Of a stretch of DNA of 64,000 nt, positions 25,427-39,599 are shown piece by piece (within the stretch, counting starts at the first letter, position 1; the number at the start of each line of letters is the position of its first letter). The notes under the pieces are model-generated. The model was not told where the DNA came from, ran no database searches, and saw only the letters and a program-made list of their open reading frames with translations. Source of the stretch: Chrysomallon squamiferum. Lineage: Eukaryota > Mollusca > Gastropoda > Neomphalida > Peltospiridae. The stretch spans positions 201,471 through 265,470 of the forward strand of contig CM022665.1 in the NCBI GenBank assembly GCA_012295275.1. Direction: 5' to 3'. The position numbers and the translations under genes are program-made.

Positions 25427-25968
25427 GTAATTATTTGTAAACTTTCTTTTCTACCTGTGATTAAACAATGTTATTTTACTAAAGGTAATAAATTGTTACG
25501 ATTTATCATCATCATCATCATCATCATCATCACGGTCTCAATTTCCATCTTAATGTTGCATTAGACTATAATAGCCAATATCTGCTTCTAAAAGGAGTTC
25601 GGCCATAACATATTCATATTTTGTAATCTGATTAGCTCAAAGGACCCTACCACGTGTATCTTTCAATAAATAAACAAACATCAACATCTATAAATATACG
25701 ACTTTAGCAACATTGGAATGCTGTAAGTTTGATTATACTGATCTGTCTAAAAACTTGTCATAAACAGTAATCTCAGAACTTCGTTAATGTCCTATTTTCG
25801 TTGTCAGAACGTTTGTCTGTCTGTGACTGTGTGCATTTTTCTAATCTGAATAACTATCACATGAGAAAATAAGATGAAAACATAATAATTTTCTTATAAT
25901 CGTAAACTGATGTTAATTCTTAAAATTTAAATACATTTTTTTTTTTTTTTCTGAAATAACTGACCTAG

Positions 25969-26040
25969 TGATGGAAGTGGAAGGCTCGAAATCTGTTATA
26001 CTGATTAATTGTAATATAGATGTTTTGACGATTAATCAAG
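25969..26040 (+). CDS. Small exon with candidate start codon of plus-strand IAP
   Basis: 72-nt exon preceded by a long T tract and CTGACCTAG, donor G|GTATGT. An ATG at 25971 begins MEVEGSKSVILIN, in frame with the BIR exon. Starting there, the spliced product (this exon, 26390, 27542, 28007, 28262, 28847) is 477 residues. The preceding intron is homologous to the intron before the 81-nt exons of the minus-strand array, so this is the plus-strand counterpart of that exon type. Translation could instead start upstream, since the exon is phase-1 symmetric. Confidence 0.5.
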
Positions 26041-26183
26041 GTATGTTTTATTATTATTATTATAATGTTTTAAATTTAACAATATTTAACAGAACACAGG
26101 AAGACGTTAAATATGTTTTATTACGGGATTAAAGCTTGTTAGTTTAATTTCCTACTTTAGGTAGCACGCTATTTTTTATTTTG

Positions 26184-26232
<49 letters not shown>
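26184..26232. repeat. (TTA)n microsatellite in intron
   Basis: About 15 TTA units, followed after 100 bases by a (TTTG)n/(TTTA)n run that ends next to the exon acceptor at 26389. Confidence 0.9.
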
Positions 26233-26389
26233 TTGTTTATAAGAACCCAATTTTGATAGTCCCACTTTACAGCAATATATTAGGGGATTTAAAATTTAGT
26301 ATTTTACAATTAAATCTTTCTTTATTTGTTTGTTTGTTTGTTTATTTATTTATTTATTTATTTATTTATTCATTTATTTACTGTTAAAG

Positions 26390-27238
26390 ATTTGAGAAGT
26401 GATGAGAGACAACAGTTGAGAAGTGACGAGAGACAACAGTTGAGAAGTGATGAGAGAGAACAGCTGAGAAGTGATGAGACAGAACAGCTGAGAAGTGATG
26501 AGACAGAACAGCTGAGAAGTGATGAGAGAGAACAGCTGAGAAGTGATGAGACAGAACAGCTGAGAAGTGATGAGACAGAACAGTTGAGAAGTGATGAGAC
26601 AGCTGCTGGATACTACTTCACTGGGACTGTTGATCGCGTTGAGTGCTTCAGCTGTGGTCAGAGCTATGATCACTGGAGACCTGAAGATAACCCAAGCTGC
26701 AGATTTGTCCTGGGAGAGGAAGGAAATGAACCGATTCGGGTAAGTGAGAATGTTGAGCAGAGACTACAAGAATTCCTGGGCAGATTAATTGTCAGTTCAG
26801 TGTTGAAATCTTCTACTATTCATAGTGAAACACTTCGTAATCGGTGCGAGTCTGAAAGTTCAGTTAGAGACAATGAACTGTTTGGAGTCTCTGAAACATC
26901 TGCTGTTAACACCAGTGATATGGCTACAAATACTGTTTCACTTCCTGATAATGCTACAGTTCCTTCTTTTACTGGTGAGAGTTCTGTCAGTGGTGGTGCT
27001 GTTGCCTCTAATGATTCTCATCAAAGTTCTTCACAGCTCAGTCTCAGTAATTTACCAATCCTTCAGCTGTCCGCTTTTATGTCTGGAAGCTCCTCTACAT
27101 CAGCCCCGACACTGCATGCACCACGTCACCCCGAGTACGTCGACGTACAAAGACGTATTTCGTCTTTTCAATACCAATGGCCACATCCTGACAACCAGTC
27201 TCCGTCAATGCTCGCAGAAGCCGGTTTTTTCTTCTCTG
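26390..27238 (+). CDS. IAP large exon: coding minisatellite, damaged BIR1, Ser/Thr linker, start of BIR2
   Basis: Acceptor GTTAAAG, 849 nt, donor TCTG|GTTAGT; 282 full codons. IAPs bind zinc through BIR domains (CX2CX16HX6C) and restrain caspases or serve in immune signalling. In order: nine 8-residue repeats of the LRSDERQQ type (residues 1-70); a BIR1 remnant with GYYFTG, CFSCG and SCRFVLGEE; a linker rich in Ser, Thr and Val; and the first half of BIR2 ending LAEAGFFFSG. The minus-strand paralogue shows what is missing from BIR1: its N-terminal half, replaced by the repeats, and nine residues that include the zinc-binding His. BIR1 is therefore unlikely to fold. BIR2 continues in the exon at 27542. 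Confidence 0.8.
26392..26600 (+). repeat. 24-bp coding minisatellite
   Basis: Nearly nine units of 24 bp (TTGAGAAGTGATGAGA plus 8 variable bases), all in frame, ending where BIR1 resumes (ACAGCTGCTGG). Units differ by few changes, so the expansion is recent. Confidence 0.9.
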
Positions 27239-27541
27239 GTTAGTGTTACTGCTGCTTAATTACAAATCTTCACATTTTAATAATAATACTAATTTCACTG
27301 GTAAATTAAAACACTTGATATTTTAATAGTCACTGGAATGTTCGGACATTTTAAGCCATTTGAAATCTTTGACATTATATAGTCATTTAAAGTGTTTGAC
27401 GTTTCAGTAGACATTTGAAATGTTCAATATTTTAATAATCATAGAATCTTTGACATTTTAATAGTGAAATAAAATTTGTGTGTATGTTGATGTCAGATGA
27501 AATGTATACATTTATGAACAAGCTCATTCATGTATAAACAG

Positions 27542-27720
27542 GCAATTCATGTGATAGCACGTCCTGCTTTTACTGCGGCGGAGGACTTAGAAATTGGACG
27601 CAGGGAGATAACCCTTACGTGGAACACGCCAGATGGTTTCCACGATGCGATTTCATCAGACAGGTGAAGGGAGACAGTTTTGTTGATTTGGTTCAAGAAA
27701 TGAATGAAAATGAAGAGGAG
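27542..27720 (+). CDS. IAP exon completing BIR2 (type II-like)
   Basis: Acceptor TATAAACAG, 179 nt, donor GAG|GTAATT. It encodes [26 protein letters not shown] and [14 protein letters not shown]. All zinc ligands are present (CX2C, then HX6C) with the conserved Trp and Gly-Asp of the peptide groove. The sequence is close to the third BIR of cellular IAPs, the kind that binds IAP-binding motifs of caspases and their antagonists. This is the intact BIR of the gene. Confidence 0.9.
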
Positions 27721-27926
27721 GTAATTAGCTGATATTTTTAGCTTTACCATGAAATTATTAAACTTTTGTATAAATATGTGTAGTTGTGTTTACACTAGGA
27801 ATTCACCAGTTTCTTAAATTTAATTTACATTTTCTAATCTTTTCTCTCTGTTTATTGCTGTTTTTATTGTTTGTTTTTATTTATTTATTTAAATTAGTTT
27901 GAAATTTGTATTATATTAATTTGTTT

Positions 27927-27971
<45 letters not shown>

Positions 27972-28006
27972 AAAATATGTCGTTAATGTTTTTAAATTTA
28001 TTTTAG

Positions 28007-28085
28007 ATTGACTATAACCAAGTGATGGATATTTTAAATGATTGTCGACCTACGTTTGAACGTCTTGGAATTAAAACACGTCAAG
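28007..28085 (+). CDS. IAP linker exon after BIR2
   Basis: 79-nt exon after TTTATTTTAG, donor G|GTAACA. The peptide starts IDYNQVMDILNDC and includes FERLGIKTRQ. It sits where many IAPs carry a UBA domain, but no UBA signature is visible. No counterpart was found in the minus-strand gene. Confidence 0.65.
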
Positions 28086-28261
28086 GTAACATTAACAAAA
28101 TTCTAGATTTACCAACAAGATTCTATAGATTGCACAATTTCACAAATTAATGTCAAGATAAAATTATTTAATAGTTTACATCCCACAAAAGTATCGTTTT
28201 AAATGAGATCACGTCAGTAGTACTAATATTATAAATATTTTTTTTCATTTTGTTCGCATAG

Positions 28262-28339
28262 TTGATAAATTCGTTGTTTCTGAAGAAAACAGTGGCGAAT
28301 GTAATGAAACAACAAGAAACACAGAACTTGCAACTGCAG
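28262..28339 (+). CDS. IAP linker exon before RING
   Basis: 78-nt exon after TTGTTCGCATAG, donor G|GTATAG, phase 1 at both ends. Acidic and polar peptide (VSEENSGECNETTRNTEL). A clear homologue lies at 46918-47005 on the minus strand, which supports it as an exon. Confidence 0.7.
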
Positions 28340-28566
28340 GTATAGTGCAGTTTTATTTCACTACATTTTGTTTGTTTATTTGTTTGTTTGCTTGTTATTA
28401 TTGTTTATATTATTGTTATTGTTAGTTATTATTAATATTGTTGTGTTATCATTACTGCTGTATTTTGTCTTGTTATCGTTTTTATTGTTACTATATTATT
28501 AATATTACTAGTATTATATTTTACTCGTTTATTATTTATTTATTATGAATGTTATTGTAGTCATTG

Positions 28567-28635
<69 letters not shown>

Positions 28636-28846
28636 ATTATTATTATTATTATTGATACCCGATATATTTAGGAAAGAAATACAGAAAACCTTTTTGTATA
28701 TTCGTAAAACCTTGTGAAGATCATATCTACAAACTATTTGCTTAGAAAGATTATGTGTAAGAAAGTATACAAGTTACTAAGTCTAAACATTACTTAACGT
28801 ATAAAAACTATATTATCTTTATTACGTCCTCTTTGATATTTAATAG
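28340..28846. repeat. Intron with long (TTA)n tract
   Basis: Contains T-rich low-complexity DNA and a (TTA)n run at about 28568-28652. No other feature. Confidence 0.7.
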
Positions 28847-29025
28847 ATTCCTTGCTGGATGATAATGAGGAACTCATCTGCAAAGTTTGTCTTGAAAAGA
28901 AGATCAGAATGGTTTTCCTGCCTTGCGGTCATCTTTGTTGCTGTGAAGATTGTGCACCCAGACTGCGAATATGTAGAATTTGTGGAAAGATAATCCAAGC
29001 CATTGTGCGAGCTTCCTTGTGTTAA
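28847..29025 (+). CDS. IAP terminal exon: C3HC4 RING finger (E3 ubiquitin ligase domain)
   Basis: Acceptor ATATTTAATAG, 179 nt to TAA. The peptide contains CKVCLEKKIRMVFLPCGH and CRICGKI and ends VRASLC. Cys/His spacing fits C3HC4 (CX2C, CXH, CX2C, CX2C), the C-terminal RING by which IAPs ubiquitinate themselves and partners. It is the last domain, as in BIRC2/3/4-type proteins. The tail departs from the usual CPLCR...FLS-like ending: RICRICGKII here, whereas the minus-strand paralogue keeps RCPLCREII. Confidence 0.92.
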
Positions 29026-29104
29026 TCTGTTTCAGCCCATTTTTATTATAATTCTTTTATTATTATTATTAAGATGACGATATGTTGAATTTGAATTCAT
29101 TTTA

Positions 29105-30500
29105 ATTTGGTGTCAGTGGACAGCTTCATCGCGAGATTGTGGAACGCAGAAAACGTTTATGGTCAAAGTTTATTGAAAACATGGACTGCGTGTGACATTA
29201 GTAGTTGACATACTTTTTATTGAAGGAAGTCGATGGTACTTAGATACTCAAACACAAGACAGACATAACGAATCGAACATTCACAGCCCACAAATTGTAA
29301 ATCCAGACAAGCGTGTCCGCAGTTTCTCCTCAGCGACGGAAGAGCGTGCCTAGGACAGCCGGAGATCGACACTGGCGACAATCAAGATGAACTGACTGAA
29401 GTATCGAAACACCACTGTCACACAAACACAGTTAACACTTCTGTCTCTGTAAATATTGTATTTTTTTAAATCTCTGCGGCTTGAAAACTAAACTGCATAT
29501 ACCAGAATTTTAAAACTTTTTTAATCAGTATGATATTTTGTGTTTAGTAGAAACAAAACTTGATGATATTGATACGGTAGAAATACCAGATTATCCAGTA
29601 TATAGAAATAATAGAATTGGAAAATAATGTGCTAAATCGGGTGGCATATGTCCAGCTGTCAAAAGTAACATCACTTCAAAAGTACAAGTTTGTAACAACA
29701 ACATCTGAATACGTATTACAGTTTAAATTTAAATCTAGAAAAAACATCTACTATATTTTCTGGTGTTGTATATATACCGCCTAAAGTCTCTCGCTATTTT
29801 AACAGTGATACTTTTAACGTGTTGCAAGAGGAATTTAATAACATACCTGCTGAAAACTAGAAACATGTTATATACACAAGCACAGAAGGGATTGCATTCA
29901 ATTCTACAACAAGGAAGATGTCATAATATTTCTATTCAGTGTCAACTAAAATTATTTTAACGCATAGTTCTACCAGTTCTCCTGCATGGTAGCGAAATTT
30001 GGGAATTTTTAAAAATTTGTCATTACTTGAAAAATTACGTAACCTGTTTATGAAATTGTTATTACCTGTAAGAAAATCTGTTCTGTTGTACTCATTAAAT
30101 GGAGAAGTTGGACGTTATCCAGTATATACTGCTGTAAAAGTAAAAGGTATTATTTACTAGTATCGAATGATCACGGGAAAGCAGTCTAAGTTTATATTAT
30201 TAGTGTACAGACTATTGCTGAATGTTAACAATAACACTTTCAATCACAAATGGATATTATTTAACTCTAACAAAGCTGGTGTCTTTAGATAACTTTCTAT
30301 TTTCTGTAATCTAATCATGAATTTTTTCAAATCCTGTGGCTCATATATTGATATATTGTATATATTTTATCATTATGTACATTACTGTAAATCCATCATC
30401 TTGTTATAATTATTATAATTATATTAAAATTTGTATGGATGTATTTTCATATGCCGTAGACTACGGTCTGAATGTAAATAAAGTTCAGTTCAGGTGGTTA
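29105..30500 (+). mobile_element. Decayed non-LTR retrotransposon (LINE), internally deleted
   Basis: Broken frames show LINE hallmarks in order. About 29110-29280 has an ORF1-like tail (QLHREIVERRKRLWSKF, then LVVDILFIEG after a frameshift). About 29445-29860 has an endonuclease N-terminus (LVETKLDDIDTVEIP, later FSGVVYIPPKVSRYFNS). About 29865-30320 has the C-terminal end of the reverse transcriptase ORF (QKGLHSILQQGRCHN, LLHGSEIWEF, GEVGRYPVYT). The catalytic RT core is missing. The 3' end near 30500 has a short repeat-like tail (AATAAAGTTCAGTTCAG). It begins just after the IAP RING exon, and its 5' part also follows the minus-strand IAP. Clade not assigned. Confidence 0.75.
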
Positions 30501-30847
30501 CATAACTGGTGTAAAATAGTTTAATAAAAGAACTGAGAACGTAAATGAAAAAATCAGTTTCCACTGAAAAGTAATTCCAGACAGACACTGTTATTTTCTA
30601 GATGTGTGTTTTATAACTGATTTTCATTTGATTTTATTATGTTGATAAATGTTTGCTTTGATATTATGTGTTTATATTAGACTGCTTACTTAATCTAATA
30701 CATTACTGTAAACCATAGATTATTGTAAGAAACATGACAGATGAATAAATTTATGAAATACAAAAGATAAAGAAACTTAATTATGTAGATGATGTCACAA
30801 TTTAAAACAGAGTATTTAAAATACGACTTTATCGCATTCAGAGAAAT
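30501..30847. other. AT-rich spacer
   Basis: Nothing recognised. Confidence 0.6.
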
Positions 30848-31256
30848 GTGAGTTATTACTGTTCCTCTGATGATGTGTTTGAGGCATTTCTTCATGATTG
30901 TTTTATAATGTACCTGAATACTGAACGTGTGTCAGGCACTTCAAGAATAGATAGAAAGGAAACAATAAATTCAGCTATTCACGGAAATGAATCAGAAGGT
31001 TCAACTGTTGATGGAAGTGATTCAAAAGCTGCAAACCTTGAAGAAAATGGATCAGGCACTTCAAGAACTGATAGAAATGAAACAAACAATTCAACTGTTC
31101 ACTAAAGCTGTAATTGTTGATGGAAATAAATCAGAAGTTGAAACTGTTGATGGTAATCAAATAGAAGCTGCACGAATTGATAAAATTGAGTCAGAAGCTG
31201 CAGAAATTGATAGCAGTAAATCAGAACTTGCAAATATTTATATGTTCTGTTATTAG
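30848..31256 (+). pseudogene. Stranded fragment of IAP acidic-repeat exon
   Basis: Encodes the same 10-residue repeat family as the minus-strand IAP big exon, for example SAIHGNESEGSTVDGSDS in one frame and, after a stop near 31105, VDGNKSEVETVDGN in another. There is no BIR sequence after it: the coding similarity stops where the 140-bp satellite begins. The open frame lacks an ATG at its start (it opens at GTG). Best read as a truncated third IAP copy or a piece displaced from the neighbouring gene. Confidence 0.6.
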
Positions 31257-32153
31257 TTTTCTAATAATGTGAAGTTCGTAATGCATATTGCATTGTATTT
31301 ACCTTAGGTGTTATATATTTTTCCCGTTTCGTATTCGACATTGTTTACACATTAAATTATATATATATATATATATATTTATATGTTCTGTTATTAGTTT
31401 TCTAATAATGTGAAGTTCGTAATGCATATTGCATTGTATTTACTTTAGGTGTTATATATTTTTCCCGTTTCGTATTCGACATTGTTTACACATTAAATTA
31501 TATATATATATATATATTTATATGTTCTGTTATTAGTTTTCTAATAATGTGAAGTTCGTAATGCATATTGCATTGTATTTACCTTAGGTGTTATATATTT
31601 TTCCCGTTTCGTATTCGACATTGTTTACACATTAAATTATATATATATATATATATTTATATGTTCTGTTATTAGTTTTCTAATAATGTGAAGTTCGTAA
31701 TGCATATTGCATTGTATTTACCTTAGGTGTTATATATTTTTCCCGTTTCGTATTCGACATTGTTTACACATTAAATTATATATATATATATATATTTATA
31801 TGTTCTGTTATTAGTTTTCTAATAATGTGAAGTTCGTAATGCATATTGCATTGTATTTACTTTTAGGTGTTATATATTTTTCCCGTTTCGTATTCGACAT
31901 TGTTTACACATTAAATTATATATATATATATATATTTATATGTTCTGTTATTAGTTTTCTAATAATGTGAAGTTCGTAATGCATATTGCATTGTATTTAC
32001 CTTAGGTGTTATATATTTTCCCGTTTCGTATTCGACATTGTTTACACATTAAATTATATATATATATATATATTTATATGTTCTGTTATTAGTTTTCTAA
32101 TAATGTGAAGTTCGTAATGCATATTGCATTGTATTTACCTTAGGTGTTATATA
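31236..32153. repeat. Tandem satellite, about 140-bp unit, 6.5 copies
   Basis: TATGTTCTGT recurs at 31241, 31382, 31521, 31660, 31799, 31939 and 32079. Period 139-141 bp; length differences come mainly from a (TA)n tract at the end of each unit. Units are nearly identical, so this is recent. The last unit is cut off at about 32153. Confidence 0.95.
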
Positions 32154-34457
<2,304 letters not shown>

Positions 34458-35220
34458 GTCACATTTTGTCCTGTTACATTTTGTCATATGCGATTCCACT
34501 TGAACAAACCTGACCCGTGGATCGATTTTAAGGAAAGGGTTGAAGGTTAATGATCTTATCATTAGTATGGTAAGATTTTACAACAATATATATTGATAAT
34601 AAAGCGGTTATTTCAGAAATAAGGTTACAGGATACGCTGAGACATTTTCCCAGCATGTCTAACAGCTGTGTGAGTGGGTGGTGCTGGTCTGGTATGACTG
34701 CAGCCTTCTTGTCCGTCGTTGTCGTCTTTTCTGTCCACTTCAATAGCAACGAAATGACTAAATAATAATAATAATAATATTAATAATAATATTAATAATA
34801 ATATTAATAATAATAATAACAATAATAATAACAATAATAACGGTTTTAAATATTTGCGACATTTATTTTTAACGTAACCTAAACATATTTAATGACGAGT
34901 TGAATTTAAAAATGTTGTATAAAATATACAAAATATACTTAGAAATGTTGATTTTTCAAATATCACTATAAGGTAATGCCGGCTAACTTTTAAATGCTCC
35001 GTATATGTTGCATACACGATACATGTTTTCATACAGTATAAATAAAGATCTGAACGAAATTAATATTAATTATTATTTGTGCTGAAACAAGAGAACCCTA
35101 AAAAGGATAAATTAATGTCCTGTTTGAGTGATGCAGGATCAATGAGAGAGAACTCAAAAGCTGGGACTGTCCTTTACAGAATATCGTGTCAACCAGACGT
35201 TGATATGCGGATATTCAGCG
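34458..35220. other. Intergenic, nothing recognised except (AAT)n
   Basis: An (ATAATA/TTAATA)n tract covers about 34762-34840. No gene. Confidence 0.6.
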
Positions 35221-35234
35221 TTCTTTTCACTGAC

Positions 35235-35515
35235 TACTACTTCTACTACTACTACTACTAGTACTACTACTATTGCTACTACTACTACTACTACTACTCC
35301 TACTACTACTACTACTATTACTACTACTACTGATGATGATGATAATAATAATAGTAATAAAAAATAATAATAAAAACAATAATAATAATAAGAAGAAGAA
35401 ATAATAGTAGTAGTAATAGTGTTAGTAACAATAACAGTAATAGCAATAATAATAATAACAATAACAATAACAATAACAATAACAATAATAATAATAATAA
35501 TAATAACAACAATTT
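35235..35515. repeat. Compound trinucleotide microsatellite
   Basis: Successive runs of TAC, then TGA, then AAT/AGT, AAG, and finally AAC/AAT hexamers. The blocks grade into each other by single-base changes. Confidence 0.9.
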
Positions 35516-36267
35516 AAAAACACAAAATACGGTCGAGTTTCTCTTCATATAAAAATTAGTATTTAAAAATTGGATTTGCTGAACTCTTACGTTATCTGGG
35601 TACAAATAAAGTCACAGCTAATCATGACATCCTTCTGTTTTGTGTGGAAGTTTTCAAGCTGCTATTGGCAATCTGATATATGTACACATACAAACTGTTT
35701 TTCTGATGCTGTTTTCATTGCTTTTCAATTTATTCTCAGCTCAGTCTTTCGTAAATAAAAAAGTAGGGTACAAAAGGTAAGTTCACATATACAGCTAACA
35801 AATAGTCTGGCTTACAATAATGTACTTGTGACATTGTGAAATGTTACTATCATAAAACAGCGGAGTTGTTATCGGCACAAATACGAAAGTTTAACGGAAA
35901 GGTTAGCGTTTAGTCGTCACAGTTCATAATCACATTCATTAAAACTGTTCATAGCCTTAAAAAGTTTCATACCAGTAGCTACCTTCTAATTTGTTAATAT
36001 TTAGTAAAATTGACTACAACCGCTTAATATAGTTCTGTTTACGTCGTATTTCGACCAACTATTACAAAGCAAATAACATGTTTTTAAGTATAAATTTTAA
36101 TATTAGGAATTATGCTATCAAAAGTTAGATCCGATCCATATACTCAGTCTGTGTAGAAGCTGAACAACAAGGGCGTGTTACACTGCGTGGCACGTAATCT
36201 CAAAGGAGAACTCGAGGTACTCCAACACACCATCGATCGGATACAGTCGTTTAACCTCGACTCCCGA

Positions 36268-36364
36268 TGACGTCACTGGATGTAACATCCCGGAAATATC
36301 TCAGCTACGTCACTGGATATGTTTATTATATCTCCATTAACAGAGAGATACGTAGATGACGTCA
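36268..36364. promoter_or_regulatory. Pair of perfect cAMP-response elements
   Basis: TGACGTCA at 36268-36275 and again at 36357-36364, with a half site (TACGTCA) near 36307. The island is richer in GC and CpG than its surroundings. No coding exon is visible on either side. Confidence 0.4.
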
Positions 36365-36691
36365 TGAAACAAACATCCAAATTACAAACATCGAGCGTAC
36401 AATATGCATATTGTTGTTGTTTGCTATAATATTATTATCATAGTTTTCTTTTAAGGATAACATTTATTCATTAAACTACTAGACTGAATACCTAGATTTA
36501 CAGAGAGTGTGTAAATAAACATTGATTTTAAATGTGATGTTTGTCTAATTGTAATCAATACACACTGCATAGCTACTTCACATACACACCCACACATTTT
36601 CATATATTCATTTATATCTACCTATATTTACCTATATGAAAGTGTACACACCATAAAGAGATATACATACTGACATTCAGATAAAACTGTT

Positions 36692-36701
36692 TATATATAT
36701 A

Positions 36702-36754
<53 letters not shown>

Positions 36755-36772
36755 GCACACGCACACACACAT
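36692..36772. repeat. (TG)n(TA)n(CA)n near-palindromic microsatellite
   Basis: A TG run, then TA, then CA; the tract is close to its own reverse complement and can fold back. Confidence 0.9.
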
Positions 36773-38455
36773 TACATACATGTTGCATATTACTATAAAT
36801 ATATATTTAATCTGTATGTTATTTATAGTGGGACACAACACTAAAACCACGCATGAAACTGCCTAATAAATTATTTACTTTAAATTAACTGCACATACAT
36901 ACAAACATACAGCCACATACCCTTATTATTTTACATTTACGTATAAGATGTAACTTCCTTTGAATAACCTGGAGTTGTTTTATTGTTATCATATTTTATT
37001 ATTTATAAAGAATGAGAACCACTGAAGAATCGTGTCGACACATATTTGATTACATATTTTCATGGCAAATTAAATATATTAAAGCATTTGGTTTGTACTG
37101 CCATGGGTTCATTCTAGTAAGATAATCTCTTGTAAATTTACGATGTACATAATTATATGGCAGTATATTTATTCGTTAACCCACGTACCCTCTTTAACAG
37201 TAAACAAAAACTGTACGAGAAATTAATACAGATATACATGCGAGACCCCACAGTACAAAGCATTCATGACCCATTGAAATGTATATCTCTCAAATCAGTA
37301 GAAGTCTACTTTAACATAATAGGTTATAAATATATACAGCAGTGTATTCAAAACAATAATAAAAGTAACTACTGGTGTTCAGTCAAGTGTTTGTTCACTG
37401 GTAGATTTAATTTTTGAATAGTTTTATGATAAGAATGATACATTGCAAAAAGTATTATTTTAGTGTTGTTCATTGTAGAAAACTGTAACAAGAAATAAAA
37501 TAGTTTGAAAAAATTAAAATGTCGTGTTCTTATGTTACGAATGATATATTTCTATGTTATTATTTCCATCATCATTTTCATAATTATTATTATTATTAAC
37601 AAAAATTAACATTATTATTATAATTGTTGTTGCTATTGTTATTATTATTATCGTTATTGTTGTTGTTGTTGATACTGCAATTGTTATTATTGTTGTTGTT
37701 TTTATTATTATTATCAAGGACGTATCAGATAACTTTACCATAAAATCAGCTCACAGATATCAATGGATTTTTAAATTACAAAGTGATTCCTGGCCCCACC
37801 CTTCAGGCTACGTTGTTTGTTGTTTTTCTTGATTTACTTTTTACTTACTTTTGCCTGAAAAGTGTGCATTAATCGTGTTTGTGTGTGTGTGTGTGTGAGA
37901 GAGAGATAATAAAATTATTTTATGTTCACGCTAATTAACTTTATGTATTTGTTTGTTTGTTATTTTAAGTTCAAATTTTACAATTACAGTTAAAATGGTT
38001 TTAATTTTATCAATACAAAATTACAAATGATTATGAGGATGGGAAACCGGGCCCTTTTATTTTTTGTTAAGTTATTTTGTTGTTTTTCTTATTTTATTTT
38101 TTTTACTTCCTTTCTGCCGTAAAAATTCGTTGGAGATGTCACAATTAAAATAATTAACCGATATTTTTAAAACAAGTTCAAATTACATACAATTATGTAC
38201 TTGTGTGTGTATGTATCTGTGTGTGTGTGTGTGTGGGGGGGTGTGTGTGTGTGGAGGTGTGTGAGAGACAGAGATAATAAATTACATGACCAAGCTAAAT
38301 AACTTTATATATTTGTTTGTTTGTTTATTTCAAAATGTTTATTTGTTTGTTTTTCTTATTATATTTTTTTTTCCTTGTTTTCTACCTTAAAAAATGTTTT
38401 TTAGTTACCTTCTTACTTTCCTTTAATTCTTTTATTTTTTATTATTAGCATTATT

Positions 38456-38456
38456 A

Positions 38457-38519
<63 letters not shown>

Positions 38520-38520
38520 T
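38456..38520. repeat. (TTA)n microsatellite
   Basis: About 21 TTA units. Confidence 0.95.
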
Positions 38521-39558
38521 TAATACTTGGTCAAGAAACGTGTTTATTTTATGTTGTTCGTCTTCCTTTTAAAATTTCTTTCGTTGGGGAAAATGTCGAA
38601 ATTAAGAATGGTTAACTGATGTTTTAAAAAGAAGTTAAAACTGCAATACATATAATTAGGAAAGAATATCTTGTGAATATATATGGTACTAATTTAAAAC
38701 ACTACAAAATTGTTGTTGTTGTTTTTTAAACATATTTTAGACTGTACTGAACAATTCAACAAAATAATATATGATATGTGACGATTTTAATTTGATACTA
38801 GCTATACAAATTTACTTACCTATAAACCATCTGAAATCACAACAAAAAATTACCAAGAACTTTAAGGTATATGATTTAAAAGATTTATTTACAAAACTGT
38901 AATCTAATCTTCTAAAAAAAAAAAAAGGAAAAATAAAAAAGGAAGAAGAAGAAAAGAAAAAGGAACCTCAGTAACAAGAAAAAAGAACATTCTGATGTAG
39001 AAAAAGTGTAACAGAAAATAATTATCATTTGATCGTCTCGGTTATACTTTTAAATTTAAACTTTAGTCAATTTAAAAAAGATGAAGTAGAGTGGAAATTT
39101 AATAACTTATTATTATTAATTCTTTGTTAAATAAGTAAAAGGAAAAAAGAAAACAATAAAAAAAAAATAATGAGTCTGTACGCTGTGCCAGTCTATAACT
39201 TAGAAGACTTAGATTTGCAACCCCGAAAGATGAAATCAAGTTTTCAGTCAAAAGTCAATTTAGAAATATTACTAATGTAAATAAAAGCATAAGTTCATCT
39301 TCATCTGTATTTAAGAAAAAAAAAAAAGAAGTAAATATAAATAAATAAATAAATAATGTTTGCGCCTACGTCAACTTTTACTAGAATAAAATATAATGTA
39401 CTCAGGTAAATAAACAAATAAATAAATAAATAAATAAATAAAAAATAAGTTAAATTAAATTAAATTAAACTAAATTAAACTAAACTAAATTAAATTAAAT
39501 TATGTTTGTTGCCTAGATTATGATATTTTTCTTACTAGCGGTTCAAAGTCGCCAAGTT

Positions 39559-39599
39559 TATTTATATCACTTTGTACACGTAATTTCAGTCACGTGATC
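39559..39599 (-). promoter_or_regulatory. E-box / ACGTG / TATA module
   Basis: CACGTG at 39591-39596, TTACGTGTAC, and TATAAATA at 39559-39566, read on the minus strand. Confidence 0.4.

Larger units (their letters stand above)
21340..26040 (+). repeat. Duplicated 5' exon cassettes of the plus-strand IAP
   Basis: A segment of roughly 1.5 kb occurs twice in tandem (about 21340-22860 and 23290-24670), with shorter partial copies at 24700-25060 and 25065-25440. A third copy of its start is at 40490-41110. Shared landmarks are AAGAAAGAC near the start, GTGACATGTGGATGTAGCTG (22033, 23983), and a 5' exon followed by GTAAAT or GTAAAG. Everything between the small exons listed separately appears intronic. 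Confidence 0.65.
35516..38880. other. Intergenic region without a recognised gene
   Basis: Contains a less AT-rich island at about 36120-36420 with two CRE sites, a (TG)n(TA)n(CA)n tract, and two diverged segments (around 37340-37510 and 37840-38300) that share sequence with 32.5-33.8 kb or with each other. It also has (TTA)n at 38456-38520. An 86-codon open frame at 37157-37417 has no recognisable family. Confidence 0.5.

Noticed and set aside
26374-26673. Minus-strand frame opposite the 24-bp repeats
   Set aside because: Antisense shadow of the IAP exon.
31236-32153. Regular repeats considered as a CRISPR array
   Set aside because: Whole units including the would-be spacers are identical; this is a eukaryotic satellite.
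37157-37417. 86-codon frame in the intergenic region
   Set aside because: Balanced composition and possibly an old exon, but no splice partner or family signature was found, and its end overlaps a dispersed segment also seen near 33.7 kb.
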